In this document: piece by piece, positions 13,038 through 23,262 of the stretch
Position numbering within the stretch: the stretch's first letter is position 1
Layout: each line of letters begins with the position of its first letter
Assembly: GCA_019009955.1 (NCBI GenBank)
Contig: CM032232.1
Span: 74,750,501 to 74,814,500 of the forward strand
Direction of reading: 5' to 3'
DNA from: Riptortus pedestris
Taxonomy: Eukaryota > Arthropoda > Insecta > Hemiptera > Alydidae
Length of the DNA: 64,000 nucleotides
The notes under the pieces: generated by a model
The model's database searches: none
The model's input: only the letters and a program-made list of their open reading frames with translations
Told to the model about the DNA's origin: nothing
Position numbers and translations under genes: made by a program

Positions 13038-14010
13038 TAGCTCAGATACCCGGCTTCGCGCGGGAATTCATTTGAGGCTGAATAGTGATCGTATTTTTTA
13101 GCAGGCTTTACATTGCACAATATTTTGACATTTACACGTCCTAGTGTTTAGGATTAATACCCATCTTTGCCGTGGATTTGCTAATAATAGAATTATTTGT
13201 TCGATAAGGCTTCACAGTCTTCGATATTTTTATATTTCCCGTCTCTTATACATGTAAATATGGTGAATTTTTATTTCAGGCCTCCCTTTTAACCCCCCTC
13301 CCGTTCGAACCTAAAAATTTTAATATAATTTATAATCATGGAAGAATTAATGCTAATTGAAATACCGAGTTTTGTTAAGTTCGGTTCAGCCGTTAGTGCC
13401 CGCTAAAGTTTTAACGTATAACTCATTTTTATTTAGGTATACGACAAAAGTGTATATAACAAAAGTTCTTCTAAATAAGAAAATAAACAACTTTTGTTAT
13501 GCTTATATTTACGGAAAAACCAATAGGAAACGAAATATCGCTATTTTTAATTTCAGGCTTCCCTTATAACCCCCACTCCTGCCCGTCCATAGAAATGTTG
13601 GTATAGCTTATTATAATGAAGGCCTCACTGCTAATACACATACCGAGTTTTATTTAGTTCGGTTGAGTCTTTTTTGGCAAATAATATTGTTGACTCCCGC
13701 TATAATTTTTAGCGTATAACGCATTTAAACTTCGGTATACGACAAAAGTGTATATAACAAAAGTTACTCTAAATAACAAAATAAACAACTTTTGTTATGT
13801 GCATATTTGCGGAAAAACCAATAGAAAACGAAATATCGCTATTTTTAATTTCAGGCTTCCCTTATAACCCCCACTCTTGTTCGTCTCAGAGAAAATTAAT
13901 ATAGCCTAAAGTCTAAGTTGGGTTAGTAGTAATATACATACCAAGTTTCATAAAATTCGGTTCAGCCGTTTATGCGTGAAAAGGTAACAAACAAACAAAC
14001 AAACATACAC
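13036..14010 (+). repeat. Family B dispersed repeat, copy 2
   Basis: It begins ACTAGCTCAGATACCCGG, then CTTCGCGCGGGAATTCATTT. The module anchor (TTCAGGC.TCCCTT.TAACCCCC) occurs three times, near 13278, 13553 and 13850, so a unit of about 275-300 bp is repeated in tandem. The end is AAATTCGGTTCAGCCGTTTA followed by (ACAA)n-like sequence to about 14010. A CAGCCGTTTA-type end followed by CAAA repeats is common among arthropod interspersed repeats. I cannot name the class. Confidence 0.85.
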
Positions 14011-14105
14011 GAAAGAAACAAAATGCAGATATGGTGCCATGTAAAACGAAAAAGTATTGTGAAATTTCGCGAAAAAAATCAATGTACAGACAGAGGTTAC
14101 AATTT

Positions 14106-14126
14106 TATATATATATAGATATATAT

Positions 14127-14189
<63 letters not shown>
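14106..14189. repeat. (TA)n then (GA)n microsatellite
   Basis: A short imperfect TA stretch runs into an uninterrupted GA run at about 14130-14189. The open frame across it encodes only an Arg-Glu repeat and is an artefact. Confidence 0.9.
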
Positions 14190-14192
<3 letters not shown>

Positions 14193-14454
14193 TGGAAAAG
14201 TTTGGAATTACTCCACTTAATGAACCAATTGATTTTTTTATTTATATATTTACTACAGAAAAAGTAGTCATAGACATTAATACTAAATAGAGGTCCAACT
14301 TTGGGTTCATCAGATATTTAACTCTTGTAAAGATTTTGTCTTCTGAAGGATTGGTATATTCCCGGTATAACCCGAAAAATGTAGGGCCAAAGTTTTAAAA
14401 AAAAAAAAAATAGTTACTTATGTGCACTACATAGAAGTACCTGTGAACTCTTAG

Positions 14455-14612
14455 AAGTATCTGAGCCTTAGTGGTAATTACGAACCCAAGCTTCCACAAG
14501 TCCTCTCCCAGGTCGTCCAGCCACCTTCACCTGGTCACCTGTTCACTCCACACCTTGCACCATACAATGCTTTCCTGGGCTGTTTAGCAGCGTCCATTCT
14601 CTTGACTCGAAT
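14455..14612 (-). pseudogene. Non-LTR retrotransposon reverse transcriptase, C-terminal relic
   Basis: On the minus strand, conceptual translation gives RVKRMDAAKQPRKALYG, then, after a frame change and one stop, RWLDDLGEDLWKLG. The order 'R M ... PRKAL ... RWLDD..EDL..LG' is the usual end of the ORF2 protein of endonuclease-type non-LTR elements, which copy element RNA into target DNA. The reading frame shifts near 14535-14545, and a TGA replaces an expected Arg codon just before RWLDD. Less certain continuation (KAQ...) reaches about 14455. No upstream RT domain is present, so this is a short decayed fragment. Its relation to the family C 3' end just downstream, which lies on the opposite strand, is probably chance. 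Confidence 0.6.
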
Positions 14613-14639
14613 AATCTTCTTCACTTAAAAGCACATTTA

Positions 14640-14907
14640 TTTAGTACATTTGTACATCTATTAATTTAGTCCTTCTGTGAAATTTAGCTGTGTAAAAATT
14701 TTAATATTTATTTAAACTTGTAAAATTATATTCTAACATGCTAAAAGATGAATCGCCATCGCAGCGACATGGTTCTATTTATTTTGTACATTTGTAACAT
14801 TTAGCTTTGTAAAAATTTTAATATTTATTTAATTTTGTAAAACTATACTCATACATGTTAAAAGATGAAACGCCATTGTAGCGGCATCTTAAATAAATAA
14901 ATAAATT
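14640..14907 (+). mobile_element. Family C: 3' end of a non-LTR retrotransposon, dimeric 3' UTR
   Basis: Two tandem units of about 115-120 bp share TTTAGCT.TGTAAAAATTTT, AATATTTATTTAA, ACATG.TAAAAGATGAA and CGCCAT.G.AGCGGCAT. The copy ends in (AAAT)n at about 14890-14907. The same dimer, in reverse, forms the 3' UTR of the minus-strand element at 59028-59640, where coding sequence precedes it. This copy is 5'-truncated within the first unit. Confidence 0.8.
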
Positions 14908-15285
14908 CTCTCTTAATAGCACAGATGAATACAATACAATCACATCGGTTCAGCATTTCTTTTGGTTTGCCATCAGTAATAACTCTCATTGTCTAAATAT
15001 ATATTTCGGGCTTCCCTGCAATATATATTTTTAGGCCAAATGATCTTTTTGTATGTTTCCCTGCCTGAAGAGACTTTTAAAACGCTGATCATTTGCAAAG
15101 CTTAGAAGCGATCATCTGGTTTTCGCGACCGTTCTTCTTTAATGATCTCTCCATCTATGTTTCTCCTTAACAACGTCTCCATATACTTGAACGTGCTTTA
15201 AACGGTAAACGTGAACTCAATAAGTTCGACAGGTGATATTTCTGCCAGCGATAGTATAGTATGCCTTCAGTATACCTCTATTTCT

Positions 15286-15405
15286 CAACGGATTTTTACT
15301 TAAGAATAGAGAAAATATGGTGAGACGAGATCACTACTCTGTCATTCCAGACCGTGAGAAATTTACTTAGTTTACGCAGCCCCTTCGTTATGGACTTTTT
15401 TGAAT
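15286..15405 (-). repeat. Family A repeat, 5'-end fragment
   Basis: GAGACGAGATCACTACTCTG, then GAGAAATTTACTTAGTTTACG and CAGCCCCTTCG match the 5' end of the A subfamily also seen at 30611-30705. Only about 120 bp remain. Confidence 0.65.
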
Positions 15406-18263
15406 GATTATTGATGAGTGAGCCGACGTTGTTGCGGACTCTTAAATAAAAAAAATGTTATTTTAATTTAAAGAAAAAATAACTTGGAAGAGTTTTTACC
15501 TGTAGAAAAAAGTTTGAAGGGAGATATGTTAGGGTAGTCCCTGGCTACCTGTTGTTTCCTATCCCAGTTCCTTATCTGATAAAGGGCCTACTTTAGATTA
15601 GGCCCAACAACCTTTCACTATTTTTCTAAGAGCCTATTATAGAAACGAAGGACTCTACTAGTAAAACTTAATTACTCAATAAATAATATTAGAATATAAA
15701 TAACCATTTTCTTTTATATAAGTAGTTGATTATTATTGTAAACGATCTGTTTCAATAAAATTAAAACTTCTGTTACATGTCATAAAACGTAAATGTTAAA
15801 ATATTTTTATGAATACTAATTGTTATTTATTTATTTACAAACAACTAAATATTATAAATTCTCTATACATATTTAACAACTACCTATTGCAGGTTTTATA
15901 TAAAATCATTTAATACGTAAGCTAAAGGAACAAGAATGTTCACACTAATAATATTTTAATATTTTCATAAGGATATTTCCGAACGTTTAACCACAATATG
16001 ACATAAAACAAACACTTGTTCTATTGTCTTATTTAATTATTATCTTTATTTATTTAAAAGTCGATTTCAAATTCCTGACTACATTTTTCAATTGTATTTC
16101 AATTATTTGTTTTATTTCTATTATAATTTAATAAAAATAATTTCTAAACATAAGCTTATTGATTCCTTGTATCTGAACCAACTTTAGTAAACAAATCCAG
16201 CGCGCTTCTATTAAATATGCTGTGTCCCAGCCCCCTCCCCGCACCATGCATTTTATTTTCATGAGCTAATTATTTTCTATGCATATGTATGTAATTCATG
16301 ACACGAATAAATTAATAATTTATTCGAAGCCTCTTTCAATTTGTGTATTTGTTTTTTTCGCATTAAAAAATATTAAGCTTTAATTTAACTCCATATATTC
16401 TCATATTTTGTGTATTCTGTTATATTATTACTAATTTATTGTTCCTAGCCCGGATTATAGCCAAGGATCTGAGATGCACTCACTCTCATAAGGGTTAATC
16501 AATAGTCGCATGAATAATGCATCAATTCACCCAGATATTAAGGGCTGTGGAGTCGGTGCAGTAGCACGAGCATCGATCGCTTTCTTTTGCATTCGTCTAT
16601 CCGATTCTCTTTCAAGAATAGGATCAAGGTCTCATAAATCATGAAATTAGATTCCGACAAGAGGGCGGATAATTGAGTGACTTAGAGTCAGTCTAAAAAC
16701 GGAGTTTTATTGAATTTGATTTGATTTAGAACATGACCAGATGATTAAGGATCCGGTTTATAGAATAGACATGACGTAGGAATAGTTGTCTTTATAAAAT
16801 TTTATAAATCCTGTTTTTGACTATATTTTATATTCACCTATGTGATATTGAGTAATAAATCGCACTCCTAAGATCACATATTAAGTTAAATTATAAGTTT
16901 CCTTTGCTCTTATTTTTTTGTAAAAAAATATCACACTCCAAATACTAAGAAGCATCCATAATAACAATAAAGGCTAAGTCTTGTAGCTATTTACATGACT
17001 CAGGAGTTCAATCATTTAGAGACACCAGAGCATCCTCGGGTCAAAATCTGTCCCGCACAAAGCTGACTAAATGATTTGCATTAGCTAGTATGAGTGTTTT
17101 AAAATACATCTTAAAACCACTATTGACCAACTGAAAACATTAGGGAAGGAATGAAACCATAACTAAAAAGAAATGTCCGCTCCCCAGTGACTAGTTTAAA
17201 TTTGAAGTTTGTTTTCACAGAGTTCTTAGCAAGAGTGTAGTGTTTGAAGGCCATTACAATATGTGGGAAGTCTGCGCAGTTTAAGAAACCACGTGGGATT
17301 TTTTAATGCAGAGTCCCACGTGTTATTCGTCAAAATTAGGAACCTCGTGAGCAACCCACCAGTGATCTGTGATCTCCATTGATGACAAGATTTCCTTAAA
17401 TTGCTGGGTGCTTCAACATATAGAAGCGGTTGTCGGTATACTTTTACTGTTTTATTGAAATCTAGTGTTCTTCAATGATGGATCGCAGATCCAACAAGAA
17501 TGTACATCATAGTTGTTAGTTATACGACATCTAGCTCCTTCCTTAAAATTGTTTAATATCCAAAAATTCCAGAATGAATCAGCACCGTAGATGATATTTT
17601 ATCACTATTTGAAGATTCATTTAAAAAAAAACCGCCAGAAGATTCACGAAGTTCTCCATGTTGCGTATTCAGCCTGGCAGCATATTAAACAACTTTTGCA
17701 CCCACACCGACCGTCTAATGGCTACGCATTTCTGTAGTCTATTGTAGAGGTATGCCCATAGATTGATGAAAATAGTCCCTCGAAGAGATCCTTTCCTTGT
17801 ATTCTTAATATGGGTAACGAACGCTAAAGGCATCGGGACCCGCGGTCAAAACTGGCACCTGATTTAGGAGGGCAGAGAAGGAATCAAGGAAGGCAGGGAA
17901 GGAGGAAAGGTGAAATAATATTATTATTAATTTCGTTCGATGCTTTGAGAGCGTCCATAGTCAGTAATAGCCTTAAATAAAATTTGTGGGCGGCAGATTG
18001 TAGGAGACAGGAAATATATAATTAAAAATTCTTCCGGCTCTTATTGTGATAAAGAAGTTATGATTAGGACCTTTTATAAAAATGTCTACGGTTATCATGA
18101 AAATGCCTTCGGATAAATTTTGAAATTATGTTTGCTCTAGGACACAGAAACGAAATATATCTTCCCGGTAAGCTGGGTGGTTGAAGAACGAATCACTTTG
18201 GATGCATTAGTTTCAGTTTTGATTGCCGTAGTACAAGCTAGTGCTCTAACGTTCTAAGTCTAA
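15406..18263. other. Unassigned AT-rich DNA
   Basis: Very AT-rich to about 16440, then mixed composition. Patches at 16440-16660 and 17640-17900 are GC-richer but give no long frame or motif I recognise. 17875-17910 is purine-rich (GGAGGGCAGAGAAGGAATC and similar). Confidence 0.45.
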
Positions 18264-18304
18264 ATAAAACGTATTGTAGAGGAAAACAGGCCTGCTGTGA
18301 ACGT
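18264..18304. repeat. Family E short repeat, copy 1
   Basis: GTATTGTAGAGGAAAACAGG, then CCTGCTGTG, recurs at 61172-61209 with one or two changes. The match does not clearly extend either way. Identity unknown. Confidence 0.5.
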
Positions 18305-18344
18305 CCAAACTGAAATACTATATGTTCAAACTGCACACCTTTTC

Positions 18345-18515
18345 CATACAAAATTTTAAATACAGTGCATTATTTTTTTTATTTTTTTTTCATTATTTCC
18401 TCTACATAGTAACCCTATGTGGAGGGATTTTATTTTCTGCACATCCCATGCATATTTGCATTATATGTGCATTTTGTCAAAATTCTAACATTTTTTATAT
18501 AATAATATATATACA
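18345..18515 (+). repeat. Family D repeat, copy 1
   Basis: It shares with 21300-21436 a T tract, TTTCCTCTAC.TAGTAAC, GTGGAGGGATTTTATTTT and TATTTGCATTATATGTGC. The open frame across it (18322-18603) is therefore repeat sequence, not a gene. Confidence 0.65.
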
Positions 18516-20350
18516 TACAGTGCATTATTTATGCAAGTTTAAGTCGAGCATAAATGGAAAATTCGCTGAAGCTTATCGTCTGCGACGGGGAGTATTTTGG
18601 TGATTGTTTGTTAGCTCAAGTTCAGTGTTGGAAGCAAACAAGCCCGTAATTTAGTGAAATGTAGGTCAAGCGGAATCTTTGGTGTGCATGGTGCAATAGA
18701 TATCAGGGCTCAGGGATCTGTATTTGGATGCTATGAAGGCCCTGACGTAAACAGTGGCCGCGTTCAACAGAGTTGAATAGGTAAACACGCTCAGGGAGTT
18801 TAGCTATCGATTCGAACCACCTGTCTCTCCAAACACTGTTACAGTCCGGCTATCTCTTCTTTATTCCTGTATCTTTCCTTTTATTTGACATTCCTAGACC
18901 GTTCGTGATATTCACTTCTAATCTACACGAGCACAAACATTAGATAAGCAGCCTACGGTAGCTTCGGATTTGTAATGATATATATATCATTTATTTTTAA
19001 CGTTAGCGTACACTCGATGACAGTATAAGATTGAGGATATTTTTATAGGAGTGCATTACTAGATGTATACACAAACCCGTTTGGAAATCGAGCCCAAGTC
19101 TCAGGCGACTATTCAGAGTGGCTGTGAAGGACAGTATACAAAGCGTTTCATAGTTGACTCTAGCGAGAGTCAAAAAAAAACGCCGGCACGTAAGTGCTGA
19201 GCAAACCAACCAGCTTTCCCGCGTGTAATTAGAATAAATCATAATGCAAAGAAAGTCTTTGTTGAAGTGCAATTCTTTAGCTACCACAAATGAATCTGAC
19301 ATTCGCTCCCTAATAAATACAATCTTCTTGGAAATGATTTTAAATGTGATTTTTTTTTTCTATGCCATAATAAGTCAAATATTTAAGATTTAACACTTTA
19401 TTTGAAGATGCCTTCTTGCAAAATCGAAATGATGCATAAATATTTTTTTTAAATATCTTCTTAACGTGGTGTTTCCATCTTTTGTTTACTGTTGTCAACC
19501 GTTCTGGCTAATCTACAAAGCTGATAGTCCTCTTAAAATTTGAACGTTGCCCAGCTGCTGCAATGCTTTGACCCTCTAGCGTTTTATTGCTAGAGAAAAC
19601 TTAAGTAACAGGTTAAATAACTTTTCTTTTTTTTTAAATCATATTATTGGATAATTATGCTTCATATTATTGGATTATTTGTACATGTATATATAGATAC
19701 ATAGACATGTTTATTATTTACATTTTGTATATTTTTAAACTAATTTTTTTGACCAGAAAAATTTAAAATTTATTTTTTTTCTTTTAAATATACGGAATAA
19801 ATAGCAACATTCTAGACCTTTTCATTACAAAGATTCAACTCTTCTTAATAATTGACATGTTATTGTGTAATCGTTATAGATGTAATTTGACTTCAATTGA
19901 AATAAAATTTTTCTACATGTCGATGTGATAAGAAAACAAAACTTGGCAATGCTAATTAAGTGTATACAAATTTATCATAGGAATTAGGTAAGGAAATAAT
20001 AATCAGAGATATATTGTAAATATAATCTATTAAAAATTTTAATTTTAGAGAGAAAGTAGCTACAATGCTCGAAACGTAGTAAGAATGAAGAAATTTTGGT
20101 TTTCGTATTTTGTTTGAGCAAGTATGGCTATATTTTCAAACAATTTAAGAAGAGGGTCATCTGAATATACATATATATATATGTATGTATAGTGGTACGA
20201 CAGGAGGGAGTTATAAGGTTGTTTGCCAGTGTAATGGAGAACGGTTGTAGTCAGCAGAGTGGTCGGCGTCTCTTGGGATCAAATATCCCTTAGGCAGCTC
20301 CTTCACATCACTTGCCTGCTAATTCATCCCTAATACTCATCCCGGCCCCC
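18516..20350. other. Unassigned DNA
   Basis: No gene recognised. A minus-strand open frame of 99 codons at 19003-19302 has no domain I can name and is not supported by any other signal. A word TCATATTATTGGAT is duplicated near 19639-19681. Confidence 0.4.
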
Positions 20351-20412
20351 TCCATCCTGCTACCCCTCCATCCTGCTACCCCTCCATCCTGCTACCCCTC
20401 CATCCTGGTACA
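20351..20412. repeat. 16-bp minisatellite, four units
   Basis: CCTCCATCCTGCTACC is repeated head to tail about four times, with one substitution in the last unit. It lies in a locally GC-rich stretch (20195-20410) that holds nothing else recognisable. Confidence 0.9.
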
Positions 20413-20639
20413 CTCTATCTTTAACACAATTTAGCTACCCTAAACGACTCATCCTGATTACAATTTAGTCGATCCCTGATTCCTGTTGGACGGGACAGAG
20501 TTATTCATGAACTTTTATTGTGTATGTTGAATCAATAGATTCAAAGGCATAATTTGATGGTGAAACACTGACTCACCATTTTTTTTTATATATTTAATAT
20601 GTACTTTAAAAGTTATAGGGAAAAGTGTGTATAGAAAAA

Positions 20640-21045
20640 AGGAAGTCCGTCACTCAAAAACTGCATAAATAAGCAGATTTTCCACACACTGATGACCTCA
20701 TCTCACCAATATATTTTCCATAAATAAAATAAAAAAATATAAGTAGGTGTTTAATGAAAACTGGAAACAAGAAACTACCAACAATTCGCTTGAAATTTGA
20801 ATTAACCAGAAAATTCAACAATCATTTTGTACAGTATCAGTACTTTTACAAGATTGGTTCTTTGACATTTTTCGATCCAATTTTCAATCTACCCGCTCTA
20901 AACTCCCTTTGGTCCGATTTCCGCTATTATAGAACTTGATCTTTAGCTTTGAATATCGAGTATGGTATACATCAAACAAACATTTGGAAGGCTAAATTCC
21001 GTCACACATGGACTGAGCACACTAAGCAGATTTTACTGTAGCTGA
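20640..21045 (+). repeat. Family A repeat, diverged copy plus a 5' fragment
   Basis: GTCCGTCACTCAAAAACTGC is a decayed A 5' end, followed by GATGACCTCATCTCACCA of the second 5' subfamily. The internal segments GATTGGTTCT, TTTTTCGATCC and GGTCCGATTTCCGC run to about 20985. A separate 5'-end fragment (TTCCGTCACACATGG...CTAAGCAGATTTT) follows at 20994-21045 in the same orientation. Confidence 0.7.
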
Positions 21046-21299
21046 AACGTTTTAAATCATAAATTATAATCATAAATATGTAACGTTACCATGTACATTT
21101 CTCCCTTCTGGATTCACATGATATAAATAAAATATGTAACTACCAGGTTAAGTCGTATTAATTAATATCCTGGCTTAAAATGCAAACCAAAAGAGTGCGT
21201 AAATTTTTCACCTATGTATAAAGCAATTCCAGTGCATTTTTTTATCAACAATGGGTTACGGAAAATGTTTCGATTCGAAGCATAAAACGGAGAATTTTA

Positions 21300-21435
21300 C
21301 GAATTTTGAAATATACATATCTTTTTTTTTTTTACTTATTTCCTCTACGTAGTAACGTAACGTGGAGGGATTTTATTTTTCTGAACACCCCGTGTATATT
21401 TGCATTATATGTGCTTTTTGTCAACACTTGTAAAA

Positions 21436-21436
<1 letters not shown>
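21300..21436 (+). repeat. Family D repeat, copy 2
   Basis: Same order of words as 18345-18515 (TTTCCTCTACGTAGTAAC, GTGGAGGGATTTTATTTT, TATTTGCATTATATGTGC). It ends at a TA tract. Confidence 0.65.

Positions 21437-21486
<50 letters not shown>
21437..21486. repeat. (TA)n microsatellite
   Basis: A pure TA run of about 50 bp at the end of family D copy 2. Confidence 0.9.
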
Positions 21487-21491
<5 letters not shown>

Positions 21492-21708
21492 TGAAAGATG
21501 GTAATAGAAACGTGACAAAAAAAATATATTATCTCTTTCACATATATCTACCGATGTGGTGAGTTATGTACCAAAATGACTTTCTATATGAAAGTAAACT
21601 GACGATTGATACAAAACAATTAGCAAATAATAACCTCCAGGACAATTGTTAGTTCCCGAAAAACGTGTGGTTTATTTACTATCATTATAGACGAGGGTTT
21701 TAGTATTG

Positions 21709-21896
21709 GTTATTTATTAACGTCCACTTTGTGTTACAAAGGCTATTTGGGAGGGGTTATCTGGTTTTGTAGGTAATTTTTTTAGTTAATTCATCTGTTA
21801 ATATATTTCTATTGTGCAGATGAGATTGAAACTTGCGACTATAGTTTTATCAAGTGGGATTAAGACCAACACCGTGTCTCACATAGCTTGCCTCAG
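21709..21896 (-). mobile_element. tRNA-derived SINE (family S), diverged copy
   Basis: The minus-strand copy starts with TTATTTATTAACGTCCACTT (tail and 3' body) and reaches GGGATTAAGACCAACACCGTG and CTCACATAGC of the tRNA-like head. Internal deletions remove part of the body. The B box is hard to recognise, so this is an old copy. Confidence 0.7.
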
Positions 21897-21939
21897 TCGC
21901 AAGATTTTTATTATATTTAAAATATAATCGACAGATATT

Positions 21940-21985
21940 TCATTTATTTATTCAGCCCACATTGTGCTACTATAGCTTAACAGAT
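21940..21985 (-). mobile_element. SINE (family S) 3' fragment
   Basis: TTATTTATTCAGCCCACATT, then GTGCTACTATAGC, is the tail plus the last about 30 bp of the family S body. Confidence 0.5.
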
Positions 21986-22265
21986 ATAAATAATGTTTAA
22001 AGTATGATAAAATCTCTTTCTTTGCTTTAACCCATGTGGAACGCCTGACTTAGCATTGTAATGGGCACAATTAAAATGAATAATTTAATGTTAGTTTAGC
22101 TTCCTTATCTGTGTAAAGTTTTCTCAATCCCATAATTCTCACCAGTTCCTACTATCTCTAGTTACATAAAACATCTGGTATCTTGTTCATTAAAGCTTTA
22201 ACAATATGCTCTACACCTATTCTTGTTAGTTGGAATATAACGTTTAAACTTTAAGCAAAGAATAT

Positions 22266-22318
22266 TAGTTATTTACCCTAAGAGCACAAAGTGGACGTGA
22301 ATAAAACACAAAATAAAT
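22266..22318 (+). mobile_element. SINE (family S) 3' fragment
   Basis: GAGCACAAAGTGGACGTGAA with an A-rich tail matches the 3' end of family S. The head is absent. Confidence 0.5.
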
Positions 22319-23157
22319 TCAAAATACACCTATAAAGGAAGAATATTATTATAAAAAACTGAAAGTTTGTTTAGAAAGAAAAATATATTCATGAGATAGA
22401 TTGATCTTCTGGTTCAGTTTACAAAAGTTATTTAATGGCCTGAAGGTGATTACTTATTAACAGCGTTGGAGTGCTTTGTTGGTTCATTTTATTTTATTCA
22501 GTGCTTCCGTATAACAGATTTCAAGCCAAATCTTTATTTTATCTCTGCTAGATGATAATTCTCTGCACTCATAAGGGACAAAGAGAATAAATTGATAAGA
22601 AGAAATAATTCATGCAATAATTGTAAGATGTTTTTCTGATGCTGTCATGGTGCGTGAAATTTTAAGTATTGTTCCACATGCTGCCAAATTTATAATTTGC
22701 TCGTAGAGCATTTTCGAACAATCTATTTACAAATAGTAATAAATATATTTGAAAAATACAAGGATACAAAAACAGCAGTGATTATTGAATTCTCTTATAA
22801 TAACATTTATCGTGAAGTTCTTTGCCATTTTTACGCACAATCCCGTTAACTAAGGGGAACCAGGAATAATTTGGTAGACTGACATACCGCATTATACTCG
22901 GGAGTGGGGGGGGGGGTCAGTGGTCAGTACACTAACGTCCAGCTTGCCTGTGTGCGGGATCTTAGGGAGCCAACATAGTCATGCCGAGGGTCTCCCGTAT
23001 TATTCTCTACGACTCCACTACTCCACGAACCCACTACGAATCCACTAGCGCAATCTGTTCGTGAACTAAATTTCTCCTAAATTTCTGAGGGAACGAACCT
23101 GCGCCTACTTTTACCTTCAGCTTACAGAATCACATTTAACCCTCACGGCTAACGTCG

Positions 23158-23158
<1 letters not shown>
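22319..23158. other. Unassigned DNA with a G run
   Basis: AT-rich until about 22890. A run of 11 or more G lies near 22903-22916. The GC-richer part to 23150 shows no gene or known repeat. Confidence 0.4.
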
Positions 23159-23239
<81 letters not shown>

Positions 23240-23262
23240 TGAGAGAGGGAAAGAGAGAGAGA
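23159..23262. repeat. (TA)n then (GA)n microsatellite
   Basis: A TA run at about 23159-23215 passes into a GA run to about 23262 with minor interruptions. Confidence 0.9.

Noticed and set aside
13036..14010. Family B as a satellite array
   Set aside because: The module is repeated only two or three times within bounded elements that have defined starts and ends, so it is an interspersed repeat.
19003..19302. Minus-strand open frame of 99 codons
   Set aside because: No domain or motif is recognisable, there is a Cys/Leu-rich chance-like composition, and nothing in the context suggests a gene.
21306..21541. Tyr-Ile repeat open frames on both strands
   Set aside because: They are readings of the (TA)n microsatellite and family D. 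The same applies to 42876-43117 (GT), 45079-45376 (TA), 14031-14267 (GA) and 58359-58625 (TA/GT/GA).
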